Assembly (NCBI GenBank): GCA_020975725.1 | Contig: QXJR01000011.1 | Location: forward strand, 558,001 to 622,000 | Length of the DNA: 64,000 nt | Reading direction: 5' to 3' | Source of the DNA: Picocystis sp. L7 | Lineage: Eukaryota > Chlorophyta > Picocystophyceae > Picocystales > Picocystaceae | Notes under the pieces: model-generated | What the model saw: only the letters and a program-made list of their open reading frames with translations | Database searches by the model: none | What the model was told of the DNA's origin: nothing | Shown here: positions 1-9,147 of the stretch, piece after piece | Position numbering within the stretch: the first letter of the stretch is position 1 | Layout of the letters: each line of letters begins with the position of its first letter | Translations under genes and position numbers: made by a program

Positions 1-1239
1 CCCTTCATCGAGTGGGGCCTCTACTTGGGACGTTTTCCAATCATTGTGATCTTCGAAAGATGTACCTTTGGCACTTTTTCCACCCTTGTTGGCCCTCTCT
101 GCTACAACCTTCGAAACAAGCTCCTTGAGCTGTTCAAAATCTCTCTCAAATGATTCGATTGACCGGGCATCCGAGTCCATTGCTATCTCCCAGAACAACT
201 TGCGAAATGTGGACCATGAATTCCCAAGAATCGGCTTCAAGTTCTTCACCACGTTTTGTGCAAAGTGCCATAGGCATAGCAAATGAGTTACTTCCGGCCA
301 TGTACTCTTCAATGCATATGCCATCGCTTGGTCACCATCTGTGAACACCACACGGGGTGCATGACTATTCGAAGCATCCTCGAGGGATTTGAAAACCCAC
401 TCAAAATCTTCAACGGTCTCTTGCACGAGCAAAGAGCAAGCAACAATGACCGTCATCCCATTGGCATTAGTTGTACAAAAACACCCAAGCTTCATCCCAT
501 GTCTATTCGTGGCATGACTAGTATCATAAAGAAGAACCCGCGAACTCGAAGCTTTGATCCACGCCTCTTTACCTTCCTCGAGGGTGAAGAATGCCCTCGA
601 CAATCTTCCTTCATTATCGCAATGAATGTTCCACGACTTGCTATCATGACGGTTGCGAAGTAGATTTAGAAAGTCACTACAATCTCTTGCTTTTTCCCCC
701 AAAGAAGGTGCCAACTTGTTACAAACATCCTTGTATGTCCACATTGGTGTTTCTCCTTTGTCTTTCATCATTTGTTGTAAGCTCACATGTATATCTCGCA
801 TCCGCATACCCGATCGTAACAAGGATTGCCCATAATCCAATACTTCATTGGGAATGGTCCGTTCCGCGGGTATTACCCGCAATTCACCCGCATGATCCTC
901 CTTGAACAATTCATGGTTGTGAACTAGGGAAATAAAGCGTTTCAAGTACCATTTGCCATCACGTTCCTCAACGATGAACCCATAGGGACAACCATTACAT
1001 TGAGTTGTTGTTCGCCGTATATGGGCTTGAGAGGGGCGGTTGCCACTTCTGCGACACAAGATTTTCTTCCTTTGTCCAGATTTTTTTGTAGCCGGTATCG
1101 ACCCACCAAACCGAACCCACGATTTACCATCTTCACACAAACTTAAAAATGTGTTCACTTCACACAAAGCCCCCTCAGCCGTAGACCAAGGGCCCTGTGG
1201 GAAGCCAACAGGCCCAATATGGAGTAAACTTTGCTCCAT
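1..1239 (-). CDS. FAR1-type MULE transposase, 5' part (runs off left edge)
   Basis: The minus strand reads open from an ATG at 1237-1239 to the window edge, about 413 codons. The N-terminal third is a FAR1/WRKY-GCM-like zinc region: a W-V-R-F-G-G stretch, then LCRRSG, then CNGCPYGF, closed by a VHNHE pair of histidines (about 960-1130). The RNase-H-like transposase core follows: YDTSHATN with the first catalytic Asp near position 525, FTDGDQAMA with the second near 330, and the C-x-W-H signature CLWHFA near 270. This is the domain order of plant and oomycete FAR1/MuDR transposases, which cut and paste DNA between terminal repeats. The frame has no breaks in the window, but the C-terminal third, including the third acidic residue and any SWIM finger, lies outside. 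Codon use is AT-richer than in the host genes. The frame also stays open upstream of the ATG into the minisatellite, so the start is my choice. The family is clear. Confidence 0.85.
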   Translation of the reverse strand, partial: MEQSLLHIGPVGFPQGPWSTAEGALCEVNTFLSLCEDGKSWVRFGGSIPATKKSGQRKKILCRRSGNRPSQAHIRRTTTQCNGCPYGFIVEERDGKWYLKRFISLVHNHELFKEDHAGELRVIPAERTIPNEVLDYGQSLLRSGMRMRDIHVSLQQMMKDKGETPMWTYKDVCNKLAPSLGEKARDCSDFLNLLRNRHDSKSWNIHCDNEGRLSRAFFTLEEGKEAWIKASSSRVLLYDTSHATNRHGMKLGCFCTTNANGMTVIVACSLLVQETVEDFEWVFKSLEDASNSHAPRVVFTDGDQAMAYALKSTWPEVTHLLCLWHFAQNVVKNLKPILGNSWSTFRKLFWEIAMDSDARSIESFERDFEQLKELVSKVVAERANKGGKSAKGTSFEDHNDWKTSQVEAPLDEG

Positions 1240-1281
1240 GTGCTGAATGGGACCCAAGAGATCTGCCTCAATTACCGTCGC

Positions 1282-2818
1282 CTGCTGTCCTGGATGCCTC
1301 CAAAGCAGCCCACCTGGCTGTCCGATGCCGTCACCTGCTGTCCTGGATGCCTCCAAAGCAGCCCACCTGGCTGTCCGATGCCGTCACCTGCTGTCCTGGA
1401 AGCCTCCAAAGCAGCCCACCTGGCTGTCCGATGCCGTCACCTGCTGTCCTGGAAGCCTCCAAAGCAGCCCACCTGGCTGTCCGATGCCGTCACCTGCTGT
1501 CCTGGAAGCCTCCAAAGCAGCCCACCTGGCTGTCCGATACCGTCACCTGCTGTCCTGGAAGCCTCCAAAGCAGCCCACCTGGCTGTCCGATGCCGTCACC
1601 TGCTGTCCTGGATGCCTCCAAAGCAGCCCACCTGGCTGTCCGATGCCGTCACCTGCTGTCCTGGAAGCCTCCAAAGCAGCCCACCTGGCTGTCCGATGCC
1701 GTCACCTGCTGTCCTGGATGCCTCCAAAGCAGCCCACCTGGCTGTCCGATGCCGTCACCTGCTGTAATGGATGCCTCCAAAGCAGCCCACCTGGCTGTCC
1801 GATACCGTCACCTGCTGTCCTGGATGCCTCCAAAGCAGCCCACCTGGCTGTCCGATGCCGTCACCTGCTGTCCTGGATGCCTCCAAAGCAGCCCACCTGG
1901 CTGTCCGATGCCGTCACCTGCTGTCCTGGATGCCTCCAAAGCAGCCCACCTGGCTGTCCGATGCCGTCACCTGCTGTCCTGGAAGCCTCCAAAGCAGCCC
2001 ACCTGGCTGTCCGATGCCGTCACCTGCTGTCCTGGAAGCCTCCAAAGCAGCCCACCTGGCTGTCCGATGCCGTCACCTGCTGTCCTGGATGCCTCCAAAG
2101 CAGCCCACCTGGCTGTCCGATGCCGTCACCTGCTGTCCTGGATGCCTCCAAAGCAGCCCACCTGGCTGTCCGATGCCGTCACCTGCTGTCCTGGATGCCT
2201 CCAAAGCAGCCCACCTGGCTGTCCGATGCCGTCACCTGCTGTCCTGGAAGCCTCCAAAGCAGCCCACCTGGCTGTCCGATGCCGTCACCTGCTGTCCTGG
2301 ATGCCTCCAAAGCAGCCCACCTGGCTGTCCGATGCCGTCACCTGCTGTCCTGGATGCCTCCAAAGCAGCCCACCTGGCTGTCCGATGCCGTCACCTGCTG
2401 TCCTGGATGCCTCCAAAGCAGCCCACCTGGCTGTCCGATGCCGTCACCTGCTGTCCTGGATGCCTCCAAAGCAGCCCACCTGGCTGTCCGATGCCGTCAC
2501 CTGCTGTCCTGGATGCCTCCAAAGCAGCCCACCTGGCTGTCCGATGCCGTCACCTGCTGTCCTGGATGCCTCCAAAGCAGCCCACCTGGCTGTCCGATGC
2601 CGTCACCTGCTGTCCTGGATGCCTCCAAAGCAGCCCACCTGGCTGTCCGATGCCGTCACCTGCTGTCCTGGATGCCTCCAAAGCAGCCCACCTGGCTGTC
2701 CGATGCCGTCACCTGCTGTCCTGGATGCCTCCAAAGCAGCCCACCTGGCTGTCCGATGCCGTCACCTGCTGTCCTGGAAGCCTCCAAAGCAGCCCACCTG
2801 GCTGTCCGATGCCGTCAC
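1282..2818. repeat. 53-bp minisatellite, 29 tandem units
   Basis: Units of exactly 53 bp, each beginning CTGCTGTCCTGGATGCC, repeat head to tail. Unit starts fall at 1282, 1335, 1388 and so on to 2766, and a degenerate 30th unit fades out by about 2850. Units differ at very few sites. A T/A site (GGATGCC or GGAAGCC) gives A in units 3-6, 8, 14, 15, 19 and 29 and T elsewhere. GATGCC becomes GATACC in units 5 and 10, and unit 10 has TAATGG in place of TCCTGG. Units 20-28 are nearly uniform, which suggests recent expansion at that end. Because 53 is not a multiple of three, all plus-strand frames cycle through the same words and stay open. The array abuts the start codon of the FAR1/MULE transposase and could be subterminal repeat DNA of that element. 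Confidence 0.95.
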
Positions 2819-2850
2819 CTGCTGTCCTGGATGTCGCAAATGCAGCCCGC

Positions 2851-3342
2851 AACAACACCCACGGTCGGCGCCTGCTGTCTTTTCGGTTGCTGCTGGCGGG
2901 TGTGAACAGGCTGCCGAGACGTGTTGATCGACGTGCGTCTTCTTTTTTCCGGCTGTGTTCGCGTTCTTTCGCGGTGGTCTGTGGCGGGAAAGTCGTCGGA
3001 AATGGCTCAGCAAGTCGATCAATGTATGAGTCCTTTGGTTGTTTTGGCTTAGTCGTTTCCTTGTCCTCCGGTGAGACCCAAGGGTGCCCCCCCTTCGCCT
3101 CACAATGGAGCGGGAATCGCTCTGCGGCAGTTGTCGCTTTCGAGACAGGCGATCGATGAATCGGTGAATCGTTCAAGCGAATATTTCGAAGACACGAGGA
3201 GGAATCCTTGTTCCTCTGCATGTTTTTGTTCAAAAGTGTATATTTACTCCTCGCTGTTTGGTTCGAATGGAACGGACGGTGGTTGATCCCGCAGAGGAAA
3301 AAACTGGCTAATTTGTAGCCTGGCTACAAATAGATAAACCGC
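2851..3342. other. Spacer between minisatellite and MULE
   Basis: I see no gene in these 490 bp. The open stretches continue minisatellite frames or are short. A short near-perfect palindrome, TTTGTAGCCTGGCTACAAA, sits at 3313-3331, just outside the left end of the inverted-repeat element. Confidence 0.5.
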
Positions 3343-4717
3343 CACCCGAATTGGGGGCCCTTCCATCACGGGCTTTGTCGTCGGGTCGTTCGAATAAAAC
3401 AAGCCTTGCGGACGATTTCGGTCCCGAGAGCCCCGAGCATGCCGAGGATTCATCGATATCTTCGGTCTAGATATCGACATGTTTTGCCTCATCTTTGCCT
3501 CCTTCGAGGATCGAAGGCATCCAACCTGGATGCGTCCAAGTCCGAACGGCGTGAGGAAAACCGATCGCAGTAAAAGCGATAACGGTAGGAATTACTTCCG
3601 GTGGCAGATACACCTGGAAGGTCCGACACCGAGGGAACAAAGCGTCGACCTGTGCATGTCCGACCGGCCCGACGCCATCGATCCGACACCACGGACGACG
3701 AGATTGGGATGGTCGCACCTAGACAGGTCGAAAGGAGCAAGAAAAAACCGAGGAAAGCGAAAAGAGCGAGCAAAACGGAGCAGCCGGCGGATCGAATGGA
3801 CGCGGATCGGAAGCCAGTGGCCCGCCGTCGGCTTCGATCGAGCCTACCTGCGATGCCTCCAACCGGCACGAAAGTTCATGTCTGTTGGATGCATCGCATC
3901 CAGGCCCCAGACGACGCGTCTTCTCGTTCAACCACCCACGCGTCGAACTGCTTACGCCAACGCGCAGGGCCACCGGTCGTCCACCTGCACCGCGAACACT
4001 CCGAGTGGTCCGCACCCGCACGGGACCCGGTTAAAAGAAGGGTCAATCTATGGTTGATTGGACGAGAAGGCTTATTGTCCCCTTGCCAAGCCCCGGCTCA
4101 CACGGTCGTTCATGGGTCGTCGGATTGGTGAGTGAGGGAAGCCCCTTCACTCTGAGACAAACCCCGTTCTTCGACAATCGAGATCATCCAAAAGCATCGA
4201 TGAAGTATTGGCGAGAAATTTCGGTTTCTGTCCCTAACATTTCGATGGTCGAAAACACCAAAATGGTACATCAGAATGCAGGTCCCTGAAACCCTCGATC
4301 CCCAGATTGTTCGAACCGACCTGGGCAACCCTCCGAAAATCGATTGGGGATATGCCCCCAATGAAAAGGGACTTGTAACCAGGACGGGTCAAGGTTCAGC
4401 CCTTGGCGTTCCTCTTTCGGCCGCCTCCATTCACCAAGGGCCTGGTCTTCCTATCCTATGGCAGGGCTTCAGGTTACCCGCCCAAACGAACGGTGCGCCT
4501 GCCTCCGTGCATGAGGTCAAGCACCGCCAAGGGCGAAAACGACACTACAGAAAGGGTGAAAGGAAAAGGCCGTCAGAAAGTGAAACGTCATGGAAAGCAG
4601 GAAACCTCAACAAGTAAAAGAGAAGAATGAAGACGACCCAGGGGGCCAGATGCTTCTCCAAACAAAAGGGCCACCACGGTCAACAAAAAAAGATACCATC
4701 AGCATGAAAGATGAAGC
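3343..4717 (+). repeat. Left terminal inverted repeat of MULE
   Basis: This 1375-bp arm is the inverse of 7772-9147. The match stops sharply at ATGAAGC (4711-4717). It holds the likely promoter of the transposase and its first 42 codons, plus paired TATCGAT-type sites near 3452-3478. Open frames inside it (for example 3479-4057 and 3601-4131) recur identically in the other arm but resemble no known protein, so I treat them as by-products of GC-rich DNA. Confidence 0.93.
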
Positions 4718-7700
4718 TAAAAACACGCTGAGAGTGTGCAACGCTAGTATTTGTGCAATTGACATAATCCAAATGGTATTTCAATTCAACACAAAGAAGG
4801 AGGCTGCAAAGAAACTTTCGAAATATCGCAGCTCGAAGAAGAACGGAGGTGTGAGATCCCTTTCAACACAAATATTCATCAATAGTCCGTCGCGTACTTT
4901 GCATCTTGTTGCGGCCTCTTCCTGGTGTGACCTTCTTGTGATACTTCGGAGCTGTCGAAATAAACATAAGGTAGTCAACTTCATAGATCGCAATAGTGTG
5001 TTCTTGCGGTCAGTTCTGGGGAATCCCCCACTTGCGTGTCAAACTCTACCTAGGGAGGATTTGGAATTTGGAGCATCTTCCCTTGGTCTTCTCAAAACTT
5101 GCCGGGCTTTGATACTAGACGATGGAATCGCTAATGAGGCAGTTAGTTTGCTGCCCTTGAAGTGTACTTTGTACTTGGATGATCTCATCGATGATCTAGG
5201 GCAAGCATTCAATCAATGCTATAATATTGAAAGATCATCCTACAGTACAAAAACATGTCACTCTATTAGGTACATACGTCTGGCATGTCAAGCACGTGGA
5301 GTGCCCTCGTCAAAGCGGAGCAAAAGTCGATCAAGAGATTCTATCAAATGCAGCTGTCAATCTGTGTGTACACTTAAGGGTAAAGTAGACACAGAGAGTG
5401 GACGTATTCTAGTATGTGAATTGCCTCTACTTTTCTTCAAGCATACACATAGTTGTACTTCTATTCATTCGGGTGGGTGCCGGCCACTTCATCCAAGCCT
5501 TGAGATGTTTATACTGGAGCATAAGTGTATGACCTTACAAATGGGTGACCTTCACCGACTCTGTTCTAACCAAGGTGTGGTCATTGCAGAAGAAGCAAAG
5601 GAAAAGGTGTGTCTAGGCCGTGATGCACGCTTCAAACCAACTATTACGCAGATACGGAATGTTTTGAAACGCGATGCTTTGCGAACTTGGAGAAGAGGTA
5701 ATGACCAAAGTAATCTTAGAGCTCAGGGCATACGAATGTCCGGACATGATAACACCTATGTTGTCTTCAGGGAGAGCAGGGAGCGTCAACATGCTATCCA
5801 TGCTAAGCTGCAATATTTTCACCCTGGACATCACACGCCTCAAGATGTGTGGGTCTATAATAGCACGGGAACGGACTCAACACCTCATGTGTCCACAGAA
5901 TTTCTACATGATCGAACGCCTGTTGCGGAATCCCATAAGAAAGGACGGCAAAGATTTCTCTTCTTGTGGATGACAAAACATGGAAAGTACATGCTTGAAA
6001 GATACGGATGTTGGGCTGGACTAGACTCAACTTACCGTTTGAACATGTATGGTTTTCCTCTCACCATTTTAGTGGTAAAGAGCAACGTAGGCAATGCTTT
6101 TCCAGTATGTTTCTATCTATCTGATTTAGAAGACACATCAACTCATGCAGAAGCTATAGCCCTTGTCAAATGGATGTGTCCAAGATGGCTTCCTGAGACA
6201 ATACTGAGTGATTGTGCCATGGAATTGGTGAATGCAGTGGAATCGAACTTCCCAAAAAGTTATTGCATCTGGTGCCTCTTTCATGTAGAACAAGCATTGT
6301 TGAGACACACAAAACGCAAGAGTACCAAAATAGGGTCTGAAGATGAGAGGAAACCTATTTTAGCACTTTTGCGTGCACTTATGTACGCAAAGACAAGGTG
6401 TGCTTTCAACAACATGGAATTGGACTTCCTGCAACGCGTGAGACATTGTGGGCTCCAAGCAACCGAAATCTACTACTTGCAATACTTGAAACAACACGAA
6501 ATTCGATGGGCAGCCTATGCACGAAATGAGAAGAGTTGTTGGGGACATGTAACTAGTATCAACACCAACAACTTAAACGAGTCGTTTAATGGCAAACTAA
6601 AGCAACATTTCGGGCTGAAAAAAAACAAGCTAGTGACCACACTCGTCATGAAGCTCCAAAGCGTGAGTGACAAATTCTGGACAGACTATGTAGATGCTAA
6701 TACCTTGCAAAGATGTCCGTATCGGACGGTTTACGTTGAAGGTAACCTCCTTCCTTCAGCATCACTATGTACGGTGCCACGGCCTGACATTGTACTCAGA
6801 GCGCTGTCGATCAATGAGAGAAAGGCAAGGCAGAGTAGGTATGTCATCTCTCCCACACCATGTACAAATGGTCTCTCTTGGTCACTTACTGGAACACGTT
6901 TCCAAAAGTATACTGTGACACAGATGGGAAACACATGGAGTTGCACTTGCGTTTCTGCAGCAAGAGCACGCATTCCATGTCAACATGTCTTCGCAATATT
7001 GCAATATGATAATATTGACTTTAGGAATGTGGACCTGACTGCGCCGCATTTTGTCATTGATGACTGGTGTTTCCAAATTCCGGGGTATGTGGTGCCTGAA
7101 GACAAGGGTGTGCAACCTTGGTTGATTCCAAGTGCACCAAAGCTTGTGCAAAACCGTGAAGAACGTGACGTTGCTCCTATCGCAGAAACTGAATGCAACT
7201 ACCCATGTGAGGATCAGCCCATACCAGAGGTGATAGACCAACTGCGTGCATTACGCAACAACCTCTTCCAAACAAAGCAAATAGACAGAGCATCCGTAAT
7301 GCTATACAAAAGAGTGCTTGAGGCCGTGGAGGAGTATGCTACAAGCTCAGATGCATCATCTAGTAAGAGTAGTAACCATGTTCATGCAAAACTACTGGCA
7401 CAAAATAAGAGGTTATATGACTATTGCGTAGAACATGCCACGTATGGACAGTTTTCCGAACTCAACCGGTGTGTTCCTTTGATTGCCGCATTACGGGAAA
7501 TTACGCAAGTTTCAGTGCCTATGCTCCGATCGCCATGTGCCAGCAAGAAAAGGGACAGGGACTACACATCTTCGATTTCACAATTACCAATGGAGAAGTT
7601 TGTCAAGACATGCCAGCTAGAGCAAGTTGAAAACCAGAAAAAAAAAGTAGTGCGAACGCTAAGTCAATCCCTTCATGACAAAAACTGTCATCATGAAACT

Positions 7701-7760
7701 ACCCAAGAAAAGCTACCTACCACAACAAACAAAGACTTGTCTAATGACCAATCGTTGTAA
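4590..7760 (+). CDS. MULE transposase with SWIM zinc finger, 1056 aa
   Basis: This enzyme excises and inserts the surrounding element. The N-terminal part, up to about residue 300, is a likely DNA-binding region with spaced Cys and His, including KCSCQSVC and KHTHSC. The RNase-H-like core follows. GLDSTYRLN carries the first catalytic Asp (about residue 479), SDCAMELV the second (about 540), and WCLFHVEQA is the C-x-x-H signature typical of MULEs. At about residues 783-800 is a SWIM finger, CTC then CQH, as in MuDR and FAR1-like transposases. The C-terminal 200 residues are low-complexity and basic. The chosen ATG lies inside the left inverted repeat; later in-frame ATGs (for example at 4650 and 4704) are possible. 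The frame is full length for the family. Codon use is AT-rich compared with the host genes, which suggests separate ancestry. Confidence 0.92.
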   Translation: MESRKPQQVKEKNEDDPGGQMLLQTKGPPRSTKKDTISMKDEAKNTLRVCNASICAIDIIQMVFQFNTKKEAAKKLSKYRSSKKNGGVRSLSTQIFINSPSRTLHLVAASSWCDLLVILRSCRNKHKVVNFIDRNSVFLRSVLGNPPLACQTLPREDLEFGASSLGLLKTCRALILDDGIANEAVSLLPLKCTLYLDDLIDDLGQAFNQCYNIERSSYSTKTCHSIRYIRLACQARGVPSSKRSKSRSRDSIKCSCQSVCTLKGKVDTESGRILVCELPLLFFKHTHSCTSIHSGGCRPLHPSLEMFILEHKCMTLQMGDLHRLCSNQGVVIAEEAKEKVCLGRDARFKPTITQIRNVLKRDALRTWRRGNDQSNLRAQGIRMSGHDNTYVVFRESRERQHAIHAKLQYFHPGHHTPQDVWVYNSTGTDSTPHVSTEFLHDRTPVAESHKKGRQRFLFLWMTKHGKYMLERYGCWAGLDSTYRLNMYGFPLTILVVKSNVGNAFPVCFYLSDLEDTSTHAEAIALVKWMCPRWLPETILSDCAMELVNAVESNFPKSYCIWCLFHVEQALLRHTKRKSTKIGSEDERKPILALLRALMYAKTRCAFNNMELDFLQRVRHCGLQATEIYYLQYLKQHEIRWAAYARNEKSCWGHVTSINTNNLNESFNGKLKQHFGLKKNKLVTTLVMKLQSVSDKFWTDYVDANTLQRCPYRTVYVEGNLLPSASLCTVPRPDIVLRALSINERKARQSRYVISPTPCTNGLSWSLTGTRFQKYTVTQMGNTWSCTCVSAARARIPCQHVFAILQYDNIDFRNVDLTAPHFVIDDWCFQIPGYVVPEDKGVQPWLIPSAPKLVQNREERDVAPIAETECNYPCEDQPIPEVIDQLRALRNNLFQTKQIDRASVMLYKRVLEAVEEYATSSDASSSKSSNHVHAKLLAQNKRLYDYCVEHATYGQFSELNRCVPLIAALREITQVSVPMLRSPCASKKRDRDYTSSISQLPMEKFVKTCQLEQVENQKKKVVRTLSQSLHDKNCHHETTQEKLPTTTNKDLSNDQSL

Positions 7761-7771
7761 ACAACTATCAG

Positions 7772-9147
7772 GCTTCATCTTTCATGCTGATGGTATCTTT
7801 TTTTGTTGACCGTGGTGGCCCTTTTGTTTGGAGAAGCATCTGGCCCCCTGGGTCGTCTTCATTCTTCTCTTTTACTTGTTGAGGTTTCCTGCTTTCCATG
7901 ACGTTTCACTTTCTGACGGCCTTTTCCTTTCACCCTTTCTGTAGTGTCGTTTTCGCCCTTGGCGGTGCTTGACCTCATGCACGGAGGCAGGCGCACCGTT
8001 CGTTTGGGCGGGTAACCTGAAGCCCTGCCATAGGATAGGAAGACCAGGCCCTTGGTGAATGGAGGCGGCCGAAAGAGGAACGCCAAGGGCTGAACCTTGA
8101 CCCGTCCTGGTTACAAGTCCCTTTTCATTGGGGGCATATCCCCAATCGATTTTCGGAGGGTTGCCCAGGTCGGTTCGAACAATCTGGGGATCGAGGGTTT
8201 CAGGGACCTGCATTCTGATGTACCATTTTGGTGTTTTCGACCATCGAAATGTTAGGGACAGAAACCGAAATTTCTCGCCAATACTTCATCGATGCTTTTG
8301 GATGATCTCGATTGTCGAAGAACGGGGTTTGTCTCAGAGTGAAGGGGCTTCCCTCACTCACCAATCCGACGACCCATGAACGACCGTGTGAGCCGGGGCT
8401 TGGCAAGGGGACAATAAGCCTTCTCGTCCAATCAACCATAGATTGACCCTTCTTTTAACCGGGTCCCGTGCGGGTGCGGACCACTCGGAGTGTTCGCGGT
8501 GCAGGTGGACGACCGGTGGCCCTGCGCGTTGGCGTAAGCAGTTCGACGCGTGGGTGGTTGAACGAGAAGACGCGTCGTCTGGGGCCTGGATGCGATGCAT
8601 CCAACAGACATGAACTTTCGTGCCGGTTGGAGGCATCGCAGGTAGGCTCGATCGAAGCCGACGGCGGGCCACTGGCTTCCGATCCGCGTCCATTCGATCC
8701 GCCGGCTGCTCCGTTTTGCTCGCTCTTTTCGCTTTCCTCGGTTTTTTCTTGCTCCTTTCGACCTGTCTAGGTGCGACCATCCCAATCTCGTCGTCCGTGG
8801 TGTCGGATCGATGGCGTCGGGCCGGTCGGACATGCACAGGTCGACGCTTTGTTCCCTCGGTGTCGGACCTTCCAGGTGTATCTGCCACCGGAAGTAATTC
8901 CTACCGTTATCGCTTTTACTGCGATCGGTTTTCCTCACGCCGTTCGGACTTGGACGCATCCAGGTTGGATGCCTTCGATCCTCGAAGGAGGCAAAGATGA
9001 GGCAAAACATGTCGATATCTAGACCGAAGATATCGATGAATCCTCGGCATGCTCGGGGCTCTCGGGACCGAAATCGTCCGCAAGGCTTGTTTTATTCGAA
9101 CGACCCGACGACAAAGCCCGTGATGGAAGGGCCCCCAATTCGGGTGG
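7772..9147 (-). repeat. Right terminal inverted repeat of MULE
   Basis: This 1376-bp inverted copy of 3343-4717 starts 11 bp after the transposase stop. It carries the same internal open frames on the opposite strand. A short palindrome, TGGGACAGCGTCCCA, begins 2 bp outside its tip (9149-9163). Confidence 0.93.

Larger units (their letters stand above)
3343..9147. mobile_element. Mutator-like element (TIR-MULE), 5.8 kb, apparently complete
   Basis: Two long inverted repeats bound one uninterrupted transposase frame. The ends are CCACCCG at 3343 and its complement CGGGTGG ending at 9147. The arms line up base for base on a constant coordinate sum, apart from a single-base difference in a G/C run near 3358, so this copy is young or kept uniform by gene conversion. 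The transposase fills the whole interior: its start lies inside the left arm and its stop only 11 bp from the right arm. MULEs usually make 9-11 bp target duplications, but the 9 bp outside each end do not match here. The true tips may therefore differ slightly, or the flanks may have changed since insertion. With an intact frame and near-identical ends the element could still be mobile. Confidence 0.9.

Noticed and set aside
1282-2818. CRISPR array
   Set aside because: Units are directly adjacent, with no unique spacers, in a eukaryotic setting; it is a minisatellite.
1197-3159. Three overlapping 462-576-codon plus-strand frames
   Set aside because: They are the minisatellite read in its three phases; the 53-bp unit has no stop in any frame, and flanks show no coding signal.
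3479-4131. 192- and 176-codon frames in the MULE arms (and copies at 8358-9010)
   Set aside because: Duplicated only because they lie in inverted repeats; no family resemblance, overlapping frames on both strands.
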